DNA of 64,000 nt from Rhizobiales bacterium 2SD (GCA_005502805.1 SCMY01000006.1:372001-436000), one strand, 5' to 3'; counted from the first letter of the stretch, positions 37,871 through 48,023 are shown. Numbers and translations are program-made. The notes: generated from the letters alone by a model not told the origin.

Positions 37871-38362
37871 GTGGCTGACGAGACAGGACTGGCGGCGGCC
37901 CAGCAGGCCGGCGCGGACAGGCTGCCGGGGCTCGACGAGTTCCTCTGCTTCGCGGTCTATTCGACCAATCTCGCCTTCAACCGCGTCTACAAGCCGCTGC
38001 TCGACGAGCTCGGGCTGACCTATCCGCAGTACATCGCGCTGGTCGCCCTCTATGAGGAGGCCGATCAGACCGTCGGCCAGCTCGGCGAAAAGCTCTTCCT
38101 CGATTCCAGCACGCTGACGCCGCTGCTGAAGCGGCTGGAGGCGATGGGCGCGGTGACGCGCCAGCGTGACCCGCAGGATGAGCGGCAGGTCCGCATCAAT
38201 CTGACGGCGCAGGGCCGCGCGCTCCGCGAGCGGGGCAGGGCGGTCAGGGTCAGCATGCAGCGCGCCACCGGTCTCGCTCCCGAAGAGCAGCGTCATCTGC
38301 GCGAAGCGATGGTCCGGCTGCGCGGAAACCTCAACGCAGCCGAACATGAGGGCCGCTCCTGA
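37871..38362 (+). CDS. ohrR: OhrR-type MarR-family peroxide sensor
   Basis: 163 residues with a winged HTH. The OhrR hallmark LDEFLCFAVYSTNLAFNRVYKPLL puts the peroxidatic Cys at 26, and the DNA-binding helices run through LFLDSSTLTPLLKRLE and the wing RDPQDERQVRINLT. Oxidation of this Cys by organic hydroperoxides releases the DNA. The GTG start has GGGAGG upstream. The classic target ohr is not adjacent; dipZ and the 70-residue gene sit in the divergent position instead. Confidence 0.9.
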   Translation: MADETGLAAAQQAGADRLPGLDEFLCFAVYSTNLAFNRVYKPLLDELGLTYPQYIALVALYEEADQTVGQLGEKLFLDSSTLTPLLKRLEAMGAVTRQRDPQDERQVRINLTAQGRALRERGRAVRVSMQRATGLAPEEQRHLREAMVRLRGNLNAAEHEGRS

Positions 38363-38374
38363 GCGGCGGCCCGG

Positions 38375-39382
38375 TCAGGCGGCGACCGCAGCCAAACCCA
38401 ATGCAGGCTGGATCTCGGCAAGCAACTCATAGGAGCGCTTGCGGGCGGCGTGGTCGAAGATCGCCGAGGCGACGATCAGCTCGTCCGCCTTGGTCTTCTC
38501 GATGAAGGCCTGCAACTGCGCCCGCACGCTCTCGCGCGAGCCGACGAAGGAGCAGGCGAGCATGCGTTGCGCCTGCGCCTTCTCCGGACCTGACCAGTAG
38601 GTGTCGATATCGTCGATCGGCTTCGGCAGCAGGCCACGGCGGTTGCGCAGCATGTCGGTGAAGCGCTGCTGCACCGAGGTGAAGAGGCGCTGCGCCTCGG
38701 CGTCGGTCTCGGCGACGATGACGTTGCAGCCGACCATGGCATAGGGCTTGTCGAGCTGTGTCGAGGGCTGGAAGCGCTCGCGATAGACGGCAAGCGCGTC
38801 CATCAGCGCGTCCGGCGAGAAATGCGAGGCGAAGGCATAGGGCAGGCCGAGCACGGCGGCGAGCTGCGAGCCGAACAGGCTGGAGCCGAGAATCCAGAGC
38901 GGGACATTGGTATTGGTGCCCGGCACCGCCTGGATCACCTGGTCCGGCTGTAGCGGACCGAGCAGCGCTTGTAGTTCGAGCACGTCCTGCGGGAAGCGCT
39001 CGGACGCATCGGCCTCGCGGCGCAGCGCCCGCCAGGTGCGGTGGTCGGTGCCGGGAGCACGCCCGAGGCCGAGATCGATCCGGCCGGGATAGAGTGTCTC
39101 CAGCGTGCCGAACTGCTCGGCGATCACGATCGGCGAATGGTTCGGCAGCATGATCCCGCCGGCGCCGACGCGAATTGTCTTGGTCCCCTCGGCGACATAG
39201 CCGATCGCGACCGAGGTCGCGGCGCTGGCGATGCCGGTCATGTTGTGGTGCTCGGCCAGCCAGAAGCGGGTGTAGCCGAGCCTTTCGGCATGGCGGGCGA
39301 GGTCGCGGCTGTTGTGGAGGGCGTCTGCTGCGGTCGATCCCTCGGCAATGAAAGCGAGGTCGAGGATGGAAAGCGGGAACAT
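38375..39382 (-). CDS. LLM-class flavin-dependent oxidoreductase (MsnO8-like)
   Basis: A bacterial-luciferase-fold monooxygenase of 335 residues. Family blocks: [71 protein letters not shown] and the C-terminal [16 protein letters not shown]. An ATG at 39400, with GGAG five bases upstream, is a plausible alternative adding six residues. It stands alone, divergent from rpsA, with 12 bases to the convergent ohrR stop. Substrate unknown. Confidence 0.92.
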   Translation of the reverse strand: MFPLSILDLAFIAEGSTAADALHNSRDLARHAERLGYTRFWLAEHHNMTGIASAATSVAIGYVAEGTKTIRVGAGGIMLPNHSPIVIAEQFGTLETLYPGRIDLGLGRAPGTDHRTWRALRREADASERFPQDVLELQALLGPLQPDQVIQAVPGTNTNVPLWILGSSLFGSQLAAVLGLPYAFASHFSPDALMDALAVYRERFQPSTQLDKPYAMVGCNVIVAETDAEAQRLFTSVQQRFTDMLRNRRGLLPKPIDDIDTYWSGPEKAQAQRMLACSFVGSRESVRAQLQAFIEKTKADELIVASAIFDHAARKRSYELLAEIQPALGLAAVAA

Positions 39383-39779
39383 CGGGCTTTTCCCTTGCAT
39401 CGCTCCGGCTTGGCGCCGGGCTTCGTCGCGAAAGATCGGCACCCCTTCGGCGGCTCGCAAGGCCGCTCCACGCATGCGCGACCGGCATTTCGCGCCGCAA
39501 TCCGCTTGCAGAATGCCGCGATAATCGCTAGGTCAACCTCGTCCGAAGGGCCGTGATCGATCACAGCCGGGGGGCGGCCGAAATGGCCGGCTCCCGTTTC
39601 GTGTTTGGAAAACGGCTGCTCGGATGCGGATCGGCCCCTGCGGCCAGGCGCCGCCGTCCCGAGGGATGGCACGCTCCGGATACCGGAGCACCGTGCGGAT
39701 CGATCCGGTGTGCAGCACCAACCCAATCGGCGCCATGCCGGACACCCGCGGGATACGCGGCCGGCGTTCAGGAGCACAT
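39383..39779. other. intergenic leader region upstream of rpsA
   Basis: About 397 bases with no gene I can support. It holds several symmetric elements: GTGATCGATCAC (39553-39564), an imperfect GC stem AGCCGG...CCGGCT followed by GTTTCGTGTTT (39565-39602), GCTCCGG-ATA-CCGGAGC (39673-39689) and CGGATCGATCCG (39696-39707). The last two would lie in the rpsA mRNA leader. No cmk gene is found here. Confidence 0.6.
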
Positions 39780-41486
39780 ATGTCAGCTGTCGAAAGCTAT
39801 AGCGCGGGTCGCGAGGATTTCGCCGCCCTGCTCGAGGAATCGTTCACCCGGAACGAGGCCCTCGAAGGGACCGTCATCAAGGGCAAGGTCGTTGCCATTG
39901 AGAAGGACATGGCGATCATCGACGTCGGTCTGAAGACCGAAGGTCGCGTCGCCCTCAAGGAATTCACCGGCCCGGGCCGGGACGAGGAGCTCAAGGTCGG
40001 CGACGAGGTCGAGGTCTATCTCGACCGGATCGAGAACGCGCTCGGCGAAGCCGTCATCTCGCGCGACAAGGCCCGCCGTGAAGAGAGCTGGGTCAAGCTC
40101 GAGAAGGCGTTCGAGGCCCGCGAGAAGGTCATGGGCAACATCTTCAACACGGTCAAGGGTGGCTACACCGTCGATCTCGACGGCGCCGTCGCCTTCCTGC
40201 CGCGTTCGCAGGTGGACATCCGCCCGATCCGCGACGTCGGCCCGCTGATGGGTCAGCCGCAGCCCTTCGAGATCCTCAAGATGGATCGTCGCCGCGGCAA
40301 CATCGTCGTCTCGCGCCGCACCGTGCTCGAAGAGACCCGCGCCGAGGCTCGCTCCGAGCTCGTCGCCTCGCTCGAAGAGGGCCAGGTCATCGACGGCGTC
40401 GTCAAGAACATCACCGAGTACGGCGCGTTCGTCGATCTCGGCGGCATTGACGGCCTGCTGCACGTGACCGACATGGCCTGGCGCCGCGTCAACCATCCGT
40501 CCGAGGTCGTGACCATCGGCCAGACGGTCAAGGTCAAGATCATCAAGATCAACCAGGAGACGCACCGCATCTCGCTGGGCATCAAGCAGCTGCTGGCCGA
40601 TCCGTGGGATGGCATCGCCGCCCGCTACCCGGTCGGTACGCGCCTGAAGGGCCGCGTCACCAACATCACGGACTACGGCGCGTTCGTCGAGGTGGAGCCG
40701 GGCATCGAAGGCCTGATCCACGTCTCCGAGATGTCCTGGACCAAGAAGAACGTCCACCCCGGCAAGATCGTCTCGACCTCGCAGGAAGTCGACGTCGCGA
40801 TCCTCGAGGTCGATCAGGTCAAGCGCCGCATCTCGCTCGGCCTCAAGCAGACCCTCCGCAACCCGTGGGAGGTCTTCGCCGAGCAGCATCCGAGCGGTTC
40901 GGTGGTCGAGGGCGAGGTCAAGAACAAGACCGAGTTCGGTCTGTTCCTCGGCCTGGAAGGCGACATCGACGGCATGATCCATCTCTCGGACCTGGACTGG
41001 AACCGTCCGGGCGAGCAGGTGATCGAGGAGTACAAGAAGGGCGACATGCTCCAGGCGGTCGTCCTCGATGTCGACGTCGAGAAGGAGCGCATCTCGCTCG
41101 GTCTGAAGCAGCTCGGCGGCGATCCCTTCGTGGATGCCGGCGAGTTCAAGAAGGGCCAGGTCGTGACCTGCGAGGTCATCGACGTCAAGGAAGGCGGTCT
41201 CGACGTCAAGATCGCCGGCACGGACATGACCACCTTCATCAAGCGCGCCGAAATCGCGCGTGATCGTGCCGAGCAGCGCCCCGAGCGCTTCGCGGCCGGC
41301 GAGAAGGTCGATGCCCGCGTCATCCTCTTCGACAAGAAGGCCCGCAAGATCCAGGTCTCGATCAAGGCCCTGGAAGTGGCCGAGGAGCGCGAGGCGATGG
41401 CCCAGTACGGCTCGGCCGACTCGGGTGCTTCGCTCGGCGACATCCTGGGCGCCGCTCTCAAGAAGGCGACGACCGACAAGAAGTGA
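39780..41486 (+). CDS. rpsA: 30S ribosomal protein S1
   Basis: 568 residues with six S1 (OB-fold) repeats: two degenerate N-terminal ones for ribosome binding, then four RNA-binding ones, seen in [62 protein letters not shown] and the final [17 protein letters not shown]. The ATG follows AGGAGCAC. It delivers mRNA to the ribosome. In many alphaproteobacteria cmk precedes rpsA; here the upstream neighbour is a divergent LLM oxidoreductase. A strong terminator follows. Confidence 0.98.
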   Translation: MSAVESYSAGREDFAALLEESFTRNEALEGTVIKGKVVAIEKDMAIIDVGLKTEGRVALKEFTGPGRDEELKVGDEVEVYLDRIENALGEAVISRDKARREESWVKLEKAFEAREKVMGNIFNTVKGGYTVDLDGAVAFLPRSQVDIRPIRDVGPLMGQPQPFEILKMDRRRGNIVVSRRTVLEETRAEARSELVASLEEGQVIDGVVKNITEYGAFVDLGGIDGLLHVTDMAWRRVNHPSEVVTIGQTVKVKIIKINQETHRISLGIKQLLADPWDGIAARYPVGTRLKGRVTNITDYGAFVEVEPGIEGLIHVSEMSWTKKNVHPGKIVSTSQEVDVAILEVDQVKRRISLGLKQTLRNPWEVFAEQHPSGSVVEGEVKNKTEFGLFLGLEGDIDGMIHLSDLDWNRPGEQVIEEYKKGDMLQAVVLDVDVEKERISLGLKQLGGDPFVDAGEFKKGQVVTCEVIDVKEGGLDVKIAGTDMTTFIKRAEIARDRAEQRPERFAAGEKVDARVILFDKKARKIQVSIKALEVAEEREAMAQYGSADSGASLGDILGAALKKATTDKK

Positions 41487-41523
41487 TCATCAGGCCGCGT
41501 CTGGCGGCCTGACCAATCCATCG

Positions 41524-41557
41524 GCCCGCGCGGAGAAATCCGCGCGGGCTTTTGTTT
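41524..41557 (+). terminator. intrinsic terminator of rpsA
   Basis: GCCCGCGCGGA and its exact complement enclose a GAAA tetraloop, giving an 11-base-pair stem followed by TTTTGTTT. It ends ~19 bases before the next start codon. Confidence 0.93.
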
Positions 41558-41575
41558 CGGCTGAAGGAGGCGAGC

Positions 41576-42865
41576 ATGCAGGACGCAGCGATCGGGATCG
41601 ATTTCGGCACCACCAACAGCGTGGTCGCGCTCGCTCGTCCCGACGGCTCGGTGACCACCCGCAGCTTCGCGACGAAGCAGGGCGCCATCGACGCCTACCG
41701 CTCCGCTTTGATGTTCTGGCGCGAGGGCCGGCCGCCTCACGCCCATGTCACCCATGTCAGTGGTCCCGACGCGCTCGACATGGCGCTCGGCATGACCACC
41801 GAGCACCGCTTCCTGCAATCGCTGAAGACGCATCTGTCGAGCCGCGCCTTCCAGGAGACGCGCCTGTTCGGCAAGCTCTTCCGACTGGAAGATCTGATCG
41901 CGGTCTTCCTGAGCGACCTCTCCGCCGGGCTGGATGATCTTGGCGGGAGCAGCGTCCTCTCCGGCCGCCCCGTCGTCTTCGCCGGCGACCGGCCGGACGA
42001 GGAACTTGCTTTGACGCGCCTTTCGGCCGCCTATGGCAAGGCCGGCATGAGCAAGGTCGACTTCGCCTACGAGCCGCTCGGCGCCGCCTATTGGTATGCT
42101 CGCGAGCTGAAGACGCCGCAGACCATGCTGGTCGCCGATTTCGGTGGCGGCACCAGCGACTTCTCGGTGATGCGCTTCGAGCCGGGCGCGAACGGCACCT
42201 TGCAGGCGGTGCCGCTCTCGCATGCTGGCGTCGGCGTTGCCGGCGACACTTTCGACTACCGCATCATCGAGCACGCGGTCTCGCCGCTACTCGGCAAGGG
42301 CTCGGACTATCTCTCCTTCGGCAAGCGCCTGCCGATCCCCGCCCACTACCACGCCGCCTTCGCGCAGTGGCACCGGCTCTCGCTGATGAAGAGCCGGGAG
42401 ACCATGACCGAGCTCAAGGCGCTGATCCGCGACGCGGTCGAGCCTGAGCGGCTCGAGGATCTGATGACGGTGATCGAATACGATCTCGGCTACGAGCTTT
42501 ACCGCGCCGTCTCCGCCACCAAGATCGCGCTCTCCTCGCAAGTGGAAGCACAGCTGAGCTTCGACCAGATGGGCGTGCGCATCGACCGCACCGTGACGCG
42601 GGCCCTGTTCGAGCGCTGGATCGCCGAGGATGTCGCGGCGATCGAAGGTGCGCTCGACGAGGCGCTGGCCGCCGCCGGTATCGCTGGCGACGAGATCGAG
42701 GCAGTGTTCATGACCGGCGGCACCTCCTATGTGCCGGCCGTGCGCGCGCTGTTCGATCGCCGCTTCAGCCCGCAGCGCATCCATATCGGCGACGCCTTCC
42801 GCTCGGTCGCGAGCGGGCTTGCCCTGCTCGCGCTCGATCGCCAGCGCGCGCTAGCCGCCGCCTGA
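41576..42865 (+). CDS. YegD-like Hsp70-family protein
   Basis: 429 residues with the Hsp70/actin ATPase fold only: IGIDFGTTNSVVALA at the N-terminus, FAYEPLGAAYWYAREL, ADFGGGTSDFSVM and FMTGGTSYVPAVRALF. The substrate-binding half of DnaK is missing, as in YegD-type proteins. Role unknown; a regulatory ATPase is likely. AAGGAGG six bases upstream gives a strong start. It follows the rpsA terminator and precedes sppA. Confidence 0.92.
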   Translation: MQDAAIGIDFGTTNSVVALARPDGSVTTRSFATKQGAIDAYRSALMFWREGRPPHAHVTHVSGPDALDMALGMTTEHRFLQSLKTHLSSRAFQETRLFGKLFRLEDLIAVFLSDLSAGLDDLGGSSVLSGRPVVFAGDRPDEELALTRLSAAYGKAGMSKVDFAYEPLGAAYWYARELKTPQTMLVADFGGGTSDFSVMRFEPGANGTLQAVPLSHAGVGVAGDTFDYRIIEHAVSPLLGKGSDYLSFGKRLPIPAHYHAAFAQWHRLSLMKSRETMTELKALIRDAVEPERLEDLMTVIEYDLGYELYRAVSATKIALSSQVEAQLSFDQMGVRIDRTVTRALFERWIAEDVAAIEGALDEALAAAGIAGDEIEAVFMTGGTSYVPAVRALFDRRFSPQRIHIGDAFRSVASGLALLALDRQRALAAA

Positions 42866-42953
42866 GCCGGACATCCTGTCGCTGTCATTGCCGCCTTGCC
42901 CCTCTGGCTTGGCGGAGCTACATCACAGGGCCCCGCCTACCGGAGCCGCCGAC

Positions 42954-43922
42954 ATGTCGTCCGATGCCGATCTGCTCGCCGATCGTCGTAGCCTGCGGCG
43001 CAAGCTGTCGCTCTGGCGGCTGCTCGCGCTCGGCGGCGTTGTAGTGATGCTCGTCGCCGGAGCCCTGGCCTGGAGCGGGCGCCTGCCGGGCAGCACCGCC
43101 CAGGCCCATATCGCCCGCGTCACCATTTCCGGCTTCATCTCCGGCGATCGGCGCACGCTGGAGCTGATCAAGTCGCTCGAGAGCAGCCGAGCCAGCGCGG
43201 TGCTGCTCAGCATCGACAGCCCCGGCGGCACGGTGACCGGCTCGGAAGCCCTGTATGACGCGGTTCGCCGGCTGGCCGCGAAGAAGCCGGTCGTCGCGGT
43301 GGTCGATGGCGTTGCCGCCTCGGGCGGCTACATCGTCGCGCTCGGGGGTGAGCGCATCGTCGCGCGCCAGACTTCGCCGGTAGGCTCGATCGGGGTGATC
43401 GCCCAGATCCCCAATGTCGCGCGACTGCTCGACAATATCGGCGTCAAGTTCGAGATCACCCGGTCGAGCCCGCTCAAGGCCGCTCCGAGCGGGCTGGAGC
43501 CGACCTCGCCCGAGGCGGCCGCCGAAACGGCGCGCGTCATCGCCGACAATTACGACTGGTTCAAGCGCCTGGTCGGTGAGCGCCGCAAGCTCGCCGATCC
43601 CGAGGTCGCCAAGGTCGCGGACGGACGGGTCCATTCCGGCCGCCAGGCCGTCACGCTCAAGCTCATCGACGAGGTCGGTGGTGAGCCTGAGGCCATCGCC
43701 TGGCTCGAGCGTGAGAAAAACGTTGGCAAAGATCTTCCGGTGCGCGATTGGCGCCGCCGCAGTGAATCCTCCTCCTATGGACTGTGGAGCGCGGGCGAGG
43801 CGATGGCGCGCGCAGCCGGCCTGGAGCCGCTCGCGGCCCTGCTTGCGCGCGCGGCCGAAGTCCCGGTCGGGCTGCGGCTTGACGCGCCCTTGGCGCTCTG
43901 GCAGCCTGCCGTCGAAAAGTGA
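42954..43922 (+). CDS. sppA: signal peptide peptidase SppA (short, S49 family)
   Basis: 322 residues with one N-terminal membrane anchor (~23-40) and a single S49 domain. The nucleophile is Ser 123 in [13 protein letters not shown] and the general base is Lys 175 in [10 protein letters not shown]; their spacing of 52 equals that of B. subtilis SppA. It cleaves leftover signal peptides in the membrane. Directly downstream, 28 bases on, lies ihfB; this order is common in alphaproteobacteria. Confidence 0.95.
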   Translation: MSSDADLLADRRSLRRKLSLWRLLALGGVVVMLVAGALAWSGRLPGSTAQAHIARVTISGFISGDRRTLELIKSLESSRASAVLLSIDSPGGTVTGSEALYDAVRRLAAKKPVVAVVDGVAASGGYIVALGGERIVARQTSPVGSIGVIAQIPNVARLLDNIGVKFEITRSSPLKAAPSGLEPTSPEAAAETARVIADNYDWFKRLVGERRKLADPEVAKVADGRVHSGRQAVTLKLIDEVGGEPEAIAWLEREKNVGKDLPVRDWRRRSESSSYGLWSAGEAMARAAGLEPLAALLARAAEVPVGLRLDAPLALWQPAVEK

Positions 43923-43950
43923 CGATGTTACAAGCGGTTATATTGCACCC

Positions 43951-44235
43951 ATGATAAAATCAGAACTCGTCCAGCGCATCTCCGAGCGCAACACCCATCT
44001 CTACCAGCGCGATATCGAGAACATCGTCGGCTCTATTCTCGACGAGATCGTCAAGGCGCTCGCCCGCGGCGACCGTGTCGAGCTGCGTGGCTTCGGCGCT
44101 TTCTCGACCAAAGAGCGCGCCGCCCGCGTCGGCCGCAATCCGCGCACCGGCGATTCCGTCAAGGTCGATCAGAAATTCGTGCCGGTCTTCAAGACCGGCA
44201 AGGAGCTGCGCATGCGGCTGAACGGCAAGGCCTGA
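43951..44235 (+). CDS. ihfB: integration host factor subunit beta
   Basis: 94 residues. [24 protein letters not shown] and [25 protein letters not shown] (the DNA-bending beta arm with its Pro) are the IHF-beta signature, ending [12 protein letters not shown]. With the alpha subunit it bends DNA at promoters and recombination sites. It sits between sppA and a lapA-type gene, probably in one transcript. Confidence 0.97.
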   Translation: MIKSELVQRISERNTHLYQRDIENIVGSILDEIVKALARGDRVELRGFGAFSTKERAARVGRNPRTGDSVKVDQKFVPVFKTGKELRMRLNGKA

Positions 44236-44253
44236 ACGGGCCGGAGGAGCGGG

Positions 44254-44589
44254 ATGAAGGCTTTCTTCAAGGCGCTGGTGCTCGTCCCCGTCGCACTTCT
44301 CGTCGTGCTGTTCTCGGTGGCGAATCGCGCCCCGGTCCGGGTCTCGCTCGATCCGATCAGCCGCGATGCGCCCGCGCTTGCCCTCGACCTGCCGCTCTTT
44401 GCCGTGATCCTCGCCGCCATTGCCGTCGGCATTTTGATCGGCGGCTTCGCCTCCTGGCTGGCGCAGGGCAAGCACCGCAAGGCTGCCAGGGTCAATCGCC
44501 GCGAGGCCGACAAGCTGCGCAGCGAGGCGCAGTCGCTGCGCGCTGCTGTGCCGGATTCAGCGCTGCCGGCCCTGACCAATCGCATCTGA
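44254..44589 (+). CDS. LapA-domain (DUF1049) membrane protein
   Basis: 111 residues with two transmembrane helices (about 5-25 and 46-70; FKALVLVPVALLVVLFSVANR and FAVILAAIAVGILIGGFASWL) and a basic coiled-coil tail (RVNRREADKLRSEAQSLRAA). The layout equals the LapA/DUF1049 family, linked in E. coli to lipopolysaccharide assembly control. It starts 18 bases after ihfB with a GGAGGAG ribosome site. Confidence 0.9.
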   Translation: MKAFFKALVLVPVALLVVLFSVANRAPVRVSLDPISRDAPALALDLPLFAVILAAIAVGILIGGFASWLAQGKHRKAARVNRREADKLRSEAQSLRAAVPDSALPALTNRI

Positions 44590-44599
44590 AGCAGGCATC

Positions 44600-45544
44600 A
44601 TGCGGTTCTTCTCTGCCGCCGAGATCGACGGCCTGCTCACCTTCCCCAGGCTGATCGATGCACTCGCCGACGCGTTCCGCGGCGACATCGTCACACCGGT
44701 GCGTCACCATCATGAGGTCGAGCGCCCGGATGCGGCTGCGACTCTCCTGCTGATGCCGGCCTGGACTGCGCCGGAGGCAAGCCCCGCCTTCCTCGGCACC
44801 AAGGTGGTCACGGTATTCCCTGGCAACGCCACGGCCAGCCTGCCGAGTGTGATGGGCACCTATTTGCTGATGGATGGTGCGAGCGGCGCTCCGCTGGCGG
44901 CGCTGGACGGCGCACGCCTGACGCTGTGGCGCACCGCGGCCGCCTCGGCGCTCGCCTCGCGCATGCTGGAGCGCCCGGACACCAAGCGGATGCTGATGGT
45001 CGGGGCCGGTGCACTCTCGACCTTCCTGGTCAAGGCGCATTGCAGCGTCCGCCATTTCGAGGACATCGCGATCTGGGCACGTCGCCCGGAAGCCGCTGCC
45101 GAGGTCGTTGCCGAACTCGCACGCGACGGCATCGACGCTCGTGTCGCGGAAAATCTCGAGGCGGAGGCGCGCCAGGCCGATCTGATCTCCTGCGCGACGC
45201 TGTCGCGCGAGCCGCTGATCCAGGGCCGCTGGCTGAAGCGCACCGCCCATCTCGATCTGGTCGGCGCCTTCAACCTGTTGATGCGCGAGGCCGATGACGA
45301 GGCGTTGCAGCGCGCCCATGTCTTTGTTGATACGCAAGCCGCGCTGCACGAGGGCGGCGATGTCGCCGTAGCGATCAAGGCGGGCGCCTACACGGCAGAA
45401 CAGGTTTCGGGAACCCTGGCTGGCCTCTGCCGCGGCGAATACGACGCCGCGGCCGAGCGCGATGACGTGACCCTGTTCAAGTCGGTCGGCACTGCGCTCG
45501 AAGACCTCGCCGCCGCCATGCTGGTCTGGAAGCTCGCGAACTGA
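44600..45544 (+). CDS. ornithine cyclodeaminase/mu-crystallin family protein
   Basis: 314 residues. The Rossmann half carries KRMLMVGAGALSTFLVKAHC and the family N-half LGTKVVTVFPGN and GAPLAALDGARLTLWRTAAASALASRML. Family members deaminate ornithine to proline or reduce cyclic imines such as 1-piperideine-2-carboxylate; the sequence does not tell which. It begins 10 bases after the lapA-type gene and ends the sppA-ihfB-lapA run. Confidence 0.9.
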   Translation: MRFFSAAEIDGLLTFPRLIDALADAFRGDIVTPVRHHHEVERPDAAATLLLMPAWTAPEASPAFLGTKVVTVFPGNATASLPSVMGTYLLMDGASGAPLAALDGARLTLWRTAAASALASRMLERPDTKRMLMVGAGALSTFLVKAHCSVRHFEDIAIWARRPEAAAEVVAELARDGIDARVAENLEAEARQADLISCATLSREPLIQGRWLKRTAHLDLVGAFNLLMREADDEALQRAHVFVDTQAALHEGGDVAVAIKAGAYTAEQVSGTLAGLCRGEYDAAAERDDVTLFKSVGTALEDLAAAMLVWKLAN

Positions 45545-45577
45545 GGCGGGGCGGTAGACGCCCCACTTGCCGCGACA

Positions 45578-45751
45578 TCAAACCCTGACGGCCGGGCCGC
45601 CGAGGGCACCGAGCAGCCACAGCACGATTACGATGGTCAGCACCAGGCCGACCACGCCGCCGACGCCGGCGCCGCCATAGCTGCGATGGCCGTAATACCC
45701 GCCGCCGCCAAGCAGGATGACGAGCAGAATGATGATGAGGAGGGTGGACAT
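45578..45751 (-). CDS. DUF3309-type small membrane protein
   Basis: 57 residues: an N-terminal hydrophobic run (MSTLLIIILLVILLGGGG), a Tyr/Gly-rich loop (YYGHRSYGGAGVGG) and a second helix (GLVLTIVIVLWLLGAL). This two-helix, Gly-rich plan is typical of DUF3309 proteins of alpha- and betaproteobacteria, whose role is unknown. AAGGGG lies nine bases before the ATG. It is convergent with the ornithine-cyclodeaminase-family gene. Confidence 0.82.
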   Translation of the reverse strand: MSTLLIIILLVILLGGGGYYGHRSYGGAGVGGVVGLVLTIVIVLWLLGALGGPAVRV

Positions 45752-45842
45752 GGTTCGCGCCCCTTGTTTCGTCCGCCCGCATCCTCACCGATCGGGGGGC
45801 GGGCGTTCGAAGAACGTCGGGCGCGAACCGTAGGTTCCAGCG

Positions 45843-46829
45843 CTATTCCGCCTTGATGCCGACCTCGCGGATCAGGCCGACCCATTTCGTCTGCTCGGCC
45901 CGGACGAAGGCGGCGAGCTCCGCCGGCGTATTGCCGACCGGCTGGGCCGCGAGCTGGTCCATCTTGCCGCGTACGACGGGGTCGGCGATCGCGGCCTTGG
46001 TCTCGGCCTGCAACCGGTCGATGATCGCTTGCGGTGTCTTCGCCGGCGCGAACAGGGCGAACCAGGAGGAGACGTCGAAGCCCGGAACGAGATCGTTGAT
46101 CGGCGCGAATTCGGAGGCGGTCGGTGCGCGCTGCGCCGTAGTGACGCCGAAGCCGCGTACCGCGCCGGCCCGGACCTGCGGCAGCGCCGGCGTGATGTTG
46201 TCGAACATCAGGTCGACGCGCCCACCGATCAGATCCTGCATCGCCTGGGCCGAGCCGCGATAGGGCACATGCACCATCTTGATGCCGGTCAGCTTCTGGA
46301 AGAGCTCGCCTGCGAGGTGGATCGAGGTGCCGACGCCGGAGGAGGCATAGGTCAGCTTACCCGGATTGGCCTTGCCATAAGCGATCAGCTCGGCGGTGTC
46401 CTTGACCTTCAGCGTCGGGCTGACGACGAGCAGGTTCGGCACCAGCGCGACCATGGTGATCGGCGCGAAATCGGTGAGCGGATCGTAGTTGACCTTGGCG
46501 TAGAGCGCCGGATTGGCGACGAGGCCGACCGAGACGATCAGCAACGTGTCGCCGTTCGGTTCGGAGCGCGCCACCGCCTCGACGCCGATATTGCCGCCGG
46601 CGCCGGCGCGGTTCTCGACCACGAAGGTCGCGCCGAGCGCCTGGCCGACCTTGTCGGCGACGAGCCGGCCGAGAATGTCTGTGGCGCCGCCGGGGGTGAA
46701 GGGAACGACCAGCTTCGGCGTGCGCCCCTGCGGCCAGGCGCCTTGCGCGCGGCCCGCAGCCGGCAGGGCGAGCGAGGCGCCCAGGCCGCCGAGCAGCGCG
46801 CGGCGATCGAGGGTGAAGTGGTCTGTCAT
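45843..46829 (-). CDS. TctC/Bug-family periplasmic solute-binding protein
   Basis: 328 residues with a signal sequence (DRRALLGGLGASLALPAAGRAQ) and the Bug-family marks KLVVPFTPGGATDILGRL, VVENRAGAGGNIG, VHVPYRGSAQAMQDL and FDVSSWFALFAPAKTP. GGAGACAT precedes the ATG. Like the first such protein at ~10 kb it has no TctA/TctB partner nearby. Ligand unknown. Confidence 0.93.
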   Translation of the reverse strand: MTDHFTLDRRALLGGLGASLALPAAGRAQGAWPQGRTPKLVVPFTPGGATDILGRLVADKVGQALGATFVVENRAGAGGNIGVEAVARSEPNGDTLLIVSVGLVANPALYAKVNYDPLTDFAPITMVALVPNLLVVSPTLKVKDTAELIAYGKANPGKLTYASSGVGTSIHLAGELFQKLTGIKMVHVPYRGSAQAMQDLIGGRVDLMFDNITPALPQVRAGAVRGFGVTTAQRAPTASEFAPINDLVPGFDVSSWFALFAPAKTPQAIIDRLQAETKAAIADPVVRGKMDQLAAQPVGNTPAELAAFVRAEQTKWVGLIREVGIKAE

Positions 46830-46967
46830 CGGATGTCTCCTCCAGTGGCCGCCAGGCTTCGTCGCCCGTTCTTTGGCGGTGCACCATGCCGTTCGCACCT
46901 GCCCACGTCCAGCCTGTTCGCCGAACCGTGCTTGACCAGACGGTGAGCGGCCTGCGATTCTTCGCTC

Positions 46968-47909
46968 ATGCCGCTGCTTCGCCGCTTCGCCCCGCTGATT
47001 CTCCTGCCGATGCTCGCCGCGGCCGGCGCCGTCCACGCGCAGTCGACCGCCGAGGTCGAGGCCAAGACCCGCGCCGCCAACATCGCGGCCTATCCGGATG
47101 CGGCGCGTGCGCTCTTCGGCCAGAAGACCACGCCTGCCGCCATGAAGGCGCGCGCCATTGGTTCCTATGCCCGCGGTTGTCTTGCGGGCGCCACAGCGCT
47201 CCCGATCGATGGCGAGAACTGGCAGGTCATGCGCCTCGCTCGCAACCGCAACTGGGGCCACCCCGAACTGATCTCCTTCCTCGAGCGCTTCGCACGCGAG
47301 GTCCCACAGATCACCGGATGGTCAGGCCTGCTGGTCGGCGACATCTCCCAAGTGCGCGGCGGGCCGATGCTGACCGGCCACGCCTCGCATCAGATCGGGC
47401 TCGATGCCGACATCTGGCTGACGCCGATGCCGAGGAAGCGGCTCGACAGCGACGATCGCGAGAACATGGCTGCGACCAACATGGCCCGCTCCGACTGGCG
47501 CGACGTCAATCCGAAGAACTGGACGCCGGCGCATACCCGCCTGATCAAGGCCGCGGCGAGCGAACCGCGCGTCGAGCGCATCTTCGTCAACCCGGCGCTC
47601 AAGGTCGCACTCTGCCGCGAGGCCGGCTCGGACAAGACCTGGCTGAACAAGGTCAGGCCGATCTGGGGCCACAACTACCATTTCCACATCCGCCTGAGCT
47701 GCCCGCCCGGCGTAGAGGGTTGCAGCGGCCAGGAGCCGCCCAATTTCGGCGATGGCTGCGGCGAGGAGCTGTCCGGCTGGATCGAGCGCCAGCACCAGGC
47801 GATCTTCAATCCGCCCAAGCCGAAGCCGGGCCCGAAGCCCAAACCCAAGCCGCCCATGTCGCTCGATGCCTTGCCGGCGGAGTGCAGGCAGGTGCTGGTG
47901 GCGCGCTAG
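46968..47909 (+). CDS. mepA: penicillin-insensitive murein endopeptidase MepA
   Basis: 313 residues, exported by an N-terminal signal (LLRRFAPLILLPMLAAAGAVHAQ). It is a LAS-type metallopeptidase: HASHQIGLDADIW supplies the His/Asp ligands and HNYHFHIRLSC the final His pair. It cuts D-Ala-meso-DAP cross-links in peptidoglycan. The C-terminus has a Pro/Lys repeat (PKPKPGPKPKPKPP). Divergent from the second tctC gene. Confidence 0.95.
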   Translation: MPLLRRFAPLILLPMLAAAGAVHAQSTAEVEAKTRAANIAAYPDAARALFGQKTTPAAMKARAIGSYARGCLAGATALPIDGENWQVMRLARNRNWGHPELISFLERFAREVPQITGWSGLLVGDISQVRGGPMLTGHASHQIGLDADIWLTPMPRKRLDSDDRENMAATNMARSDWRDVNPKNWTPAHTRLIKAAASEPRVERIFVNPALKVALCREAGSDKTWLNKVRPIWGHNYHFHIRLSCPPGVEGCSGQEPPNFGDGCGEELSGWIERQHQAIFNPPKPKPGPKPKPKPPMSLDALPAECRQVLVAR

Positions 47910-48023
47910 GGCGACAGCCCGATAGCCTGATGCGCAATTCCTCTGTCATAGTGGCGCTTCAGCTTGGCCGAGCGGAGGTGTTCCGCCTTGCGCACCGCTT
48001 CGCTGCCGACAGGGGAGAGCGTG

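Noticed and set aside
23290-42896. A 14-base exact repeat (GCTGTCATTGCCGC) before kup and before sppA.
   Set aside because: Too short and without symmetry; probably worn remnants of intergenic repeats or chance.
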